A stretch of 11,775 bases of DNA. Source: Candidatus Cloacimonadota bacterium (GTDB taxonomy: Bacteria > Cloacimonadota > Cloacimonadia > Cloacimonadales > TCS61). This document shows positions 6,922 to 11,775 of this stretch, one piece after another. Both the position numbers and the translations under genes were made by a program. The notes under the pieces are model-generated. The model searched no databases, was not told the origin of the DNA, and was given only the letters and a program-made list of their open reading frames with translations. Every line of letters starts with the position of its first letter. The stretch's first letter is position 1. Location of the stretch: the NCBI GenBank assembly GCA_029932755.1, contig JAOZPK010000072.1:1-11775 (forward strand). Direction: 5' to 3'.

Positions 6922-7085
6922 ATTAAAGTGAAGTAGACTTGTAATTTCATTTAGCTTTATACATAATGTAGTTAATCGAAATTATTTTTTTTGAAATTAG
7001 ACCTGGTTTATAAATTTTAGATTTTTCAAAATGTTCTTTACATATAAATCTCATGAGAAATTTGTACACTTTAATCTTTAAGCGT
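6922..7085. other. Divergent intergenic region
   Basis: AT-rich space between the leftward SLC12-type gene and the rightward EIIA operon. The rightward promoter must lie here, but no convincing -35/-10 pair is visible; TATAAA-like stretches occur around 7010 and 7043 without a good -35. A 10-base palindrome, TCTCATGAGA, at 7049-7058 lies about 40 bases before the EIIA start and could be an operator, though it may be chance. The sequence GAAATTA occurs twice around 6979-7000 on either side of a T-run. Confidence 0.4.
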
Positions 7086-7092
7086 AAGGAGG
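7086..7092 (+). promoter_or_regulatory. Ribosome binding site of the EIIA-type gene
   Basis: AAGGAGG, a full-length Shine-Dalgarno, 5 bases before ATG 7098. It fixes the start there and excludes the in-frame ATG at 7053. Confidence 0.85.
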
Positions 7093-7097
7093 ATGTT

Positions 7098-7922
7098 ATG
7101 ACAATGGAGAAAATGTTGCAGGAAATTTGTATAGACATCAAACAATCGGTACTAGATAAGAAATCGGTTCTTAAAATAATTGCTCATTTAGCAGCGAAAA
7201 ATCCGATTCTGCAAAAATATAGCGAAGAAAAGATCTATAAATCGTTGCAAACTCGTGAGAAACTCGGTTCAACAGGATTTAGCAATCAAATTGCCATTCC
7301 GCATTGTGCTATGGAAGGAATTTCTGATTTTATTCTGGGAATTCTGGTTGTCTCCGAGGGAGTTGAATTTGATTCTCTCGATAAAAAACTGACAAAAATC
7401 TTCGTTTTCATCATTGCACCATCTTCACATAAAACTCAACATTTACGTATTCTAAGTACTATCTCCAATTATCTGCGCAATCAGGATAACATCAATAAAT
7501 TACTGTTGGCAAATTCTTCAAATGCTATTAGAGAAACTTTCTTAAGGCACACTCTGGATAAAGAAAAACTGGAAAAACAAAATATTTATCAGCTTTTTCA
7601 GGTGGTAGTACAGAACGATGATAAATATGAACAGTATTTTGAAGAAATTCTTGATATTTTCACGAGTATCGAGGATTGTAATTTTTATATTGTGGAAGCA
7701 GAAAATGCTAGTAAATATCTCTACAAAATGCCTCTTTTCTCTATGTTCTGGCATGAAAATCAACCGCAGCAAAACAGAGTGGTCACTGCTATTGTACGCA
7801 ATTCTTTTGTAAATGATACAGCCAAAAAATTAAATATGATAATTGAAAAAAATCAAACTAATCCCGGATTGTTATATTTTGTTCAGGATATTTATTATTT
7901 GAACGGTTCCTTGAATATCTAG
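7098..7922 (+). CDS. PTS EIIA-type (fructose/nitrogen class) domain protein with a C-terminal PII-like half
   Basis: A 274-residue protein, first gene of a three-gene operon. Residues about 5-150 are an EIIA type-2 domain (PF00359). It has the lead-in TREKLGSTGFSNQIAIPHC, with the phospho-acceptor His69 in IAIPHC, then FDSLDKKLTKIFVFIIAPSS and a second conserved-looking His115 in QHLRILSTIS. EIIA-Ntr proteins regulate potassium systems such as TrkA and KdpD in Escherichia coli. A regulatory role on the next-door antiporter is therefore more likely than sugar transport, since no EIIB or EIIC gene is present. Residues about 160-274 are not part of EIIA. Their strand/helix order (EEILDIFTSIEDCNFYIVEA, PLFSMF, NRVVTAIVRNSFVNDTAKKL, GLLYFVQDIYYLNGSL) resembles a PII-like ferredoxin fold. 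That second assignment is a weak-pattern inference. The start at 7098 rests on a strong ribosome binding site. Confidence 0.8.
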   Translation: MTMEKMLQEICIDIKQSVLDKKSVLKIIAHLAAKNPILQKYSEEKIYKSLQTREKLGSTGFSNQIAIPHCAMEGISDFILGILVVSEGVEFDSLDKKLTKIFVFIIAPSSHKTQHLRILSTISNYLRNQDNINKLLLANSSNAIRETFLRHTLDKEKLEKQNIYQLFQVVVQNDDKYEQYFEEILDIFTSIEDCNFYIVEAENASKYLYKMPLFSMFWHENQPQQNRVVTAIVRNSFVNDTAKKLNMIIEKNQTNPGLLYFVQDIYYLNGSLNI

Positions 7923-7931
7923 GTTATAATA

Positions 7932-9185
7932 ATGGAACATGCACATAACTATAGCATTCCAATTTTATTAATTTTCGGTATGATCACGATTATCGGATTT
8001 TATTTTGGTCGAAATATGCGCTATCTTAAGCTCCCTACCATTATCGGCTATATGATTCTGGGAGTAATTTTAGGACCGTCAGGTTTTAATCTTTTGACCG
8101 ATAACATGCAGGAAAAGCTTGGATTCATACCGGATATTGCTTTAGGCTTTGTAGCTCTTAGTATAGGCTTAGAACTCAATTTCAAAACTTTAAAAAAACT
8201 AGGAAGAAGCATAATTTACATCATCATCTTCGAATCATTTGGGGCATTTATTCTGGTATTTTTATGCCTTTATCTTCTCACGCATAATTTAGCTTTATCT
8301 CTGGTTTTTGCTGCCATTGCTCCCGCTAGTGCTCCAGCTGGAACTGTGGCTGTGATCCAGGAATTCAAAGCGCGGGGAAATCTAACCAAAGCTCTTTATG
8401 CTGTGGTTGGATTTGACGATGGCCTTGGTATTATTATTTTCGGTTTTACCCTTGCTGTAGTTCAGGACATTCTCTTAACTCAAACTGGTGCAACTTCCAC
8501 CGGACTTTTGCAAACGATTTTTTACCCGTTAAAAGAAATTCTGATCAGCTTGATTGTAGGATCTGTGATTTCAATATTCTATGCTATTTTGGGAAGGAAA
8601 TTAAAAAACACCAACGATGTTCTTATCCTTACTATCGGTTTCGTGCTGATCGCTTGCGGTTTTTGCCAACTTCTACATCTTTCCCTCATCCTCACAAATA
8701 TGATCATCGGTATGGTTATTGTGAATACTCAACCTCGCAATTTGATCTCTGCCATTCAGGATAAACTACCCCTACTCCTGCCTTTATTGTTTATTCTTTT
8801 CTTCACCCTGGCAGGAGCAAATCTGCACGTGAAGGCTCTTCCATCTTTGGGTGTGTTGGGTGTAATTTATATTTTTAGCCGTTCTCTTGGGTTGATCGGT
8901 GGTTCACGCTTAGGAGCAGTTGTAGGAAAAGCAGAGAAAAATATTAAGAATTATCTTGGTCTGGGAATTCTTTCTCAAGCAGGAGTAGCTATTGGTTTGA
9001 GCCTGATGCTGAAGCAGGAAATAAAAGGCATGGGAATGATCATTGATACTGTAAGTGGTAAAACAATCGGTGATGAGATTGGCTCCATTGTGATAACAAC
9101 GATCACAGCAACTTGTATATTCTTTGAAATTATCGGACCAATCCTAACAAAGGTCGCTTTGAAAAAATCCGGCGAAATTGAATAA
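7932..9185 (+). CDS. CPA2 family cation:proton antiporter
   Basis: A 417-residue membrane protein of about 12-13 helices with no soluble C-terminal domain, matching the Na+/H+ exchanger family (PF00999). Visible landmarks are LPTIIGYMILGVILGPSGF (34-52), the discontinuous helix-4 region AAIAPASAPAGTVAVI (127-142), and the ion-binding helix-5 motif VVGFDDGLG with Asp162-Asp163. FFTLAGANLHV (290-300) and LGLGILSQAGVAIGL (342-356) follow. Two adjacent aspartates are typical of electrogenic antiporters such as NapA and NhaA; electroneutral types have ND and KefC-like types QD. The helix-10 position that is Lys in those proteins appears to be Arg317 (FSRSLG). There is no TrkA-N regulatory domain as in KefC, so control may come from the flanking EIIA and CBS proteins. 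The gap to the EIIA gene is 9 bases with a poor ribosome binding site (AGG overlapping the stop), suggesting coupled translation. Confidence 0.92.
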   Translation: MEHAHNYSIPILLIFGMITIIGFYFGRNMRYLKLPTIIGYMILGVILGPSGFNLLTDNMQEKLGFIPDIALGFVALSIGLELNFKTLKKLGRSIIYIIIFESFGAFILVFLCLYLLTHNLALSLVFAAIAPASAPAGTVAVIQEFKARGNLTKALYAVVGFDDGLGIIIFGFTLAVVQDILLTQTGATSTGLLQTIFYPLKEILISLIVGSVISIFYAILGRKLKNTNDVLILTIGFVLIACGFCQLLHLSLILTNMIIGMVIVNTQPRNLISAIQDKLPLLLPLLFILFFTLAGANLHVKALPSLGVLGVIYIFSRSLGLIGGSRLGAVVGKAEKNIKNYLGLGILSQAGVAIGLSLMLKQEIKGMGMIIDTVSGKTIGDEIGSIVITTITATCIFFEIIGPILTKVALKKSGEIE

Positions 9186-9194
9186 GAGGGAATA

Positions 9195-9662
9195 ATGAAT
9201 GAAAAATTTCTGGCAAATGCCAAAATTAAAGATATCAGAAATCTGATTGATGTGAATCCTGCTATTGTAACACCGACCACCAGTATCCGTGATGCTTTAG
9301 AAAAGATCATCGTGGATACACGTTCACGACATGCCTATATTGTTGATGAAAAAAAAATTCTTATCGGATCAATCCGAATGAACAATATAATCCAATATTT
9401 GTTTCCAACTTTCAGCTTGATGCAGGATAATGAAACATTTAAGATTGGTTCTTTCATGGAATATACAACTGCTCAGAAAGCTGTGGAGATAATGAACACA
9501 AGGCCTGTCTTTGTATATGAGGATTCATTAATTTCTGAAATGGTAACCATTATGATGCGAGAAAGAACCAATGAAATGCCTGTGGTAGATAAACAAAAAC
9601 ACGTGATCGGAGAAGTAAATCTTTTAAATGTAATAGCATATTATCTGAACAACACTGATTAG
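9195..9662 (+). CDS. Two-CBS-domain protein
   Basis: A 155-residue soluble protein made almost wholly of a pair of CBS domains (about 13-70 and 93-150). The first contains PAIVTPTTSIRDALEKII and HAYIVDEKKILIGSIRMNNI. The second contains PVFVYEDSLISEMVTIMM and NEMPVVDKQKHVIGEVNLLNVI. A CBS pair (Bateman module) usually binds adenosine-type ligands such as AMP, ATP or cyclic di-AMP and regulates an attached or neighbouring enzyme or transporter. Here it has no other domain, so it probably acts in trans. It follows the antiporter by 9 bases, with GAGGG at 9186-9190 as ribosome binding site, and is the last gene of the operon. A nucleotide-sensing role on the antiporter is inferred from context, and the ligand is unknown. 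Confidence 0.88.
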   Translation: MNEKFLANAKIKDIRNLIDVNPAIVTPTTSIRDALEKIIVDTRSRHAYIVDEKKILIGSIRMNNIIQYLFPTFSLMQDNETFKIGSFMEYTTAQKAVEIMNTRPVFVYEDSLISEMVTIMMRERTNEMPVVDKQKHVIGEVNLLNVIAYYLNNTD

Positions 9663-9933
9663 AACGATCTCAACAAAATAAGTTTTTCTTGCTAAATTTA
9701 TCAGGAATTTAACTTTGCGGAATACCAATCTGACTGAGTGTTAATCTAGAAACTGTACCCGTCAAAAGTGAACGATAACTTATTTTTTCTTTTTACCTTC
9801 TGCTGCGTTGAATTTTTTTACAATCATTTTATAGAATCAAAGCAATTGATGATGAACTAATTCGGTTTTGGAGAGATTTATCTGAGAACAATATCAGTAC
9901 GAAGCAGACTCATTAGAAATCAAATTGCACTAA
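9663..9933. other. Intergenic stretch between convergent genes, possible decayed element
   Basis: About 270 bases with no gene of normal size. TGTACCCGTCAAAAGTGAAC at 9754-9773 has the look of the terminal sequence of some transposons (TG end, then 'caaaagtgaac'); no second end is visible here. Next to it are short frames without supporting signals. One is a 15-codon minus-strand frame MIVKKFNAAEGKKKK, with its stop about 10 bases from that sequence. The other is a startless plus-strand frame at 9812-9916 that reads plausibly as protein (KAIDDELIRFWRDLSENN) and ends in TAG. These may be the worn remains of an insertion element or gene end, or chance. Confidence 0.3.
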
Positions 9934-9970
9934 AAAACCTTCCGAAGTATTTCTTATTTCGGAAGGTTTT
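9934..9970. terminator. Bidirectional intrinsic terminator
   Basis: A perfect 13-base stem, AAAACCTTCCGAA (9934-9946) with TTCGGAAGGTTTT (9958-9970), and an 11-base loop. On the plus strand the stem runs into TTTTATTGTTATT. On the minus strand it runs into a T6 run (9937-9932). It lies between the CBS gene and the fused dehydratase, which converge, so it can end both transcripts. For the minus-strand gene it is about 33 bases after the stop codon. For the plus operon it is about 270 bases downstream. Confidence 0.9.
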
Positions 9971-10002
9971 ATTGTTATTATTGCTTATTTTGTTTAGAAA
10001 TG

Positions 10003-11775
10003 CTAATTTTTCTTAATCCAATTCACTAATCCGTTAGCAGCAAAGATAGCCATTAACTCTTTAGGAAGCGGAGCAAATTTGAATTCTTTTTCGTTTATCT
10101 TCACAAATCCATCTTCCAAACTAACTTCAACTTTGTCACCTTGCTTATAAGCATCTACAACTTCCGGTATTACAATAATTGGAAGTCCCTGATTTACAGA
10201 AGAACGATAGAAAATACGATTTACAGATTTCACTATAACTGCTTTTACTCCAGCATGAGCTAATCCTACAGCAGGATGCTCACGTGAACTTCCACAACCA
10301 AAGTTTTCACCAGCAATTATAACATCATCGGCTTGTACTTTCTTGGTGAAATTCTCATCGAAATCCACAAAAAGATACGGCATAATGCTTTCAGGATCAG
10401 AACTGAGAACTTGGTAAGTGAGATTTCCGGCAAACATCTGATCTGTATTCAGATTATCCACATCGGCATAATTCCAAGTACCGGCTTCTCGTCTGTTATC
10501 ATCAGGTTGTATATCCACAGTTGTACTTTGTGCTTTTGGATATGGGTATTTATCTGTAAAAGCTTTTCCTCGCGGATCAGTGATCTCTCCAGCAATTGCA
10601 CTCATTGCTACACAGGCAGGAGAAGCCAGATATATCTGAGCTTCTTTGTTTCCCATTCTGCCTTTGAAATTCCTGTTGGCTGTAGAAATTACTGTGTATC
10701 CATCAGCAGGAATACCCTGACCGGTTCCCAAACAGGGACCGCAAGAAGCTGCCAAAACGTTTGCTCCGGCATTCATCAATTTAGTGGTAATTCCCTCTTC
10801 GATCATTTGTAAATAGATTTCTTTAGAAGCTGGAATTACTAATAATTGGAAGCCATCAGCAATTTTTTTCCCATCCAGAATTTCTGCAGCGATGCGAATA
10901 TCTTCTAATCTTCCGTTTGTACAGGTTCCAATGAGACCTTGTTGTATTTTAGTTCCTTGCACTTCTGAGACAGCTTTTACATTATCTACATGATGAGGTG
11001 CTGCCACAAGAGGGAACATATCCTCTAAATTCAACTCGATCTCTCGTTCATAAACTGCATCTTCATCTGCCCAGATACTATTCTCGATCTTTTCACCCAA
11101 GAAATCTTCCAGGACTTCATCCGGTGGGAAAACTGCATTTTTGGCACCCATCTCAGAAGCCAGATTTGCAAGGGTCATTCTCTGAGCCATGGAAAGTGTT
11201 TTTACTCCCTCACCATGATATTCAATACTCATATAATTTGCTCCGGCAGAGCCGATCATTCCAATTATCCACAGTGAGATATCTTTAGCATAAACACTGT
11301 CCTTTAATTTACCATTTAATGTAACTTTTAATGTATTGGGAACAAGGAACCAGGTTTCACCCCGTTTCCAGATTCCTGCTGATTCCGTTCTATCAATTCC
11401 GGCAGCGAGGGCATTAAAAGCACCTGCTGTGCAAGTATGACTGTCACTTCCCACAATTATCATCCCCGGTTTGGCATGATAGCTCATAACTTGATGGCAA
11501 ATTCCTTCACCAACATCGTGGAATTTTTTTATGCCCTGCTCATTTACAAAGTCTCTAATATTCTGGTATTGATTTGCCAGTTTCGCATTTGTAGGTGGAG
11601 CATTGTGATCCAAAACAACAAGTAGTTGATCTGCATCAAAAACTTTTTCTCCACCCATTTTATTGAATGTATTTTTTATACTGGCTGTATTATCGTGTGT
11701 GAGAACAATATCGGGTTTACGAAAAACGATCGCACCTCTTTCTGCATTTAGTATTTTTTCAACAAAAGTTTTTCC
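10003..11775 (-). CDS. Aconitase/3-isopropylmalate dehydratase family enzyme, fused large and small subunits (5' end missing)
   Basis: The frame is open to the window edge at 11775 (590 visible residues). The residues before the internal Met at 11658 are clearly part of the domain (GKTFVEKILNAERG, PDIVLTHDNTAS), so only a few N-terminal residues are missing. The large-subunit part (about 1-400) has HNAPPTNAKL, VGSDSHTCTAGAFNALAAGI and the three 4Fe-4S cysteines (C285 in GTCTNGRLEDIR, C345 and C348 in SCGPCLGTGQG). The small-subunit swivel part (about 440-590) has NTDQMFAGNLTYQ, GENFGCGSSREHP and NRIFYRSSVNQGLPI. The enzyme isomerises 2- or 3-hydroxy tricarboxylates: isopropylmalate in leucine synthesis, or homocitrate/citrate-type substrates. 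The usual LeuC and LeuD are separate chains; here they are one. The substrate loop after NTDQ lacks the Y-L-R type motif, so specificity is open. A strong terminator follows the gene. Confidence 0.88.
   Translation of the reverse strand, partial: GKTFVEKILNAERGAIVFRKPDIVLTHDNTASIKNTFNKMGGEKVFDADQLLVVLDHNAPPTNAKLANQYQNIRDFVNEQGIKKFHDVGEGICHQVMSYHAKPGMIIVGSDSHTCTAGAFNALAAGIDRTESAGIWKRGETWFLVPNTLKVTLNGKLKDSVYAKDISLWIIGMIGSAGANYMSIEYHGEGVKTLSMAQRMTLANLASEMGAKNAVFPPDEVLEDFLGEKIENSIWADEDAVYEREIELNLEDMFPLVAAPHHVDNVKAVSEVQGTKIQQGLIGTCTNGRLEDIRIAAEILDGKKIADGFQLLVIPASKEIYLQMIEEGITTKLMNAGANVLAASCGPCLGTGQGIPADGYTVISTANRNFKGRMGNKEAQIYLASPACVAMSAIAGEITDPRGKAFTDKYPYPKAQSTTVDIQPDDNRREAGTWNYADVDNLNTDQMFAGNLTYQVLSSDPESIMPYLFVDFDENFTKKVQADDVIIAGENFGCGSSREHPAVGLAHAGVKAVIVKSVNRIFYRSSVNQGLPIIVIPEVVDAYKQGDKVEVSLEDGFVKINEKEFKFAPLPKELMAIFAANGLVNWIKKN

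Noticed and set aside
7053..7097. Longer N-terminus for the EIIA protein from ATG 7053
   Set aside because: It would translate through the AAGGAGG site that sits 5 bases before ATG 7098.
6947..7141. 64-codon minus-strand frame across the divergent promoter region
   Set aside because: It overlaps the EIIA start, has low-complexity composition and no ribosome binding site.
8975..9310. 111-codon minus-strand frame opposite the antiporter and CBS genes
   Set aside because: It spans the junction of two well-supported plus-strand genes.
10333..10812. 159-codon plus-strand frame opposite the dehydratase
   Set aside because: It is antisense to strongly conserved enzyme motifs and has no recognisable protein features.
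11656..11658. Start of the fused dehydratase at the Met codon 11658
   Set aside because: Upstream in-frame sequence to the window edge matches the conserved start of the large subunit (VLTHDNT), so the gene begins outside the window.
1..11775. CRISPR array, tRNA, rRNA, riboswitch or toxin-antitoxin genes
   Set aside because: I looked for spaced direct repeats, tRNA arms and small paired genes and saw none I could support.

Overview
The window is AT-rich bacterial chromosome. The genes are ordinary bacterial metabolism, transport and envelope genes in tight operons with good Shine-Dalgarno sites. There is no phage, CRISPR, tRNA or rRNA. A GWxTD-domain protein, a LemA/TPM cluster, a bacterial SLC12-type transporter and two kinds of intergenic palindromic element suggest an environmental, Gram-negative-like lineage of the Cloacimonadota/Bacteroidota/FCB type. 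That placement is inferred from gene content and is not proven.

Layout. Positions 1-6884 are one minus-strand run. In transcription order it holds an SLC12-type cation-chloride cotransporter (6884-4656), a small zinc-ribbon protein (4609-4400), a saccharopine/lysine-6-dehydrogenase-like enzyme (4387-3263), a composite palindromic element (about 3172-3262), an EamA/DMT transporter (3154-2237), a GWxTD lipoprotein-like secreted protein overlapping it by 4 bases (2240-1656), LemA (1642-1031), a palindromic 'cacagag' repeat (941-1023), a membrane TPM-domain protein (922-248), and the N-terminal part of a secreted YgcG-type TPM protein (246-1, cut by the window edge). LemA and the two TPM proteins form the known LemA/COG1512/COG3762 grouping.

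Positions 6885-7097 are a divergent promoter region. Running rightward from it is a three-gene operon (7098-9662): a PTS EIIA-type domain with an added C-terminal half that looks PII-like, a CPA2 cation:proton antiporter with a DD ion-binding motif, and a two-CBS-domain protein. With the divergent SLC12 transporter this looks like an ion and pH homeostasis locus. Two candidate signalling inputs (histidine phosphorylation and nucleotide binding) are encoded beside the antiporter. This is the most interesting part of the window.

Positions 9663-10002 are a non-coding gap between convergent genes. It holds a strong bidirectional terminator (9934-9970) and possible decayed mobile-element sequence. 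The window ends in a minus-strand aconitase/isopropylmalate dehydratase superfamily enzyme (11775-10003) with the large and small subunits fused in one chain. Its first few residues lie beyond the window.
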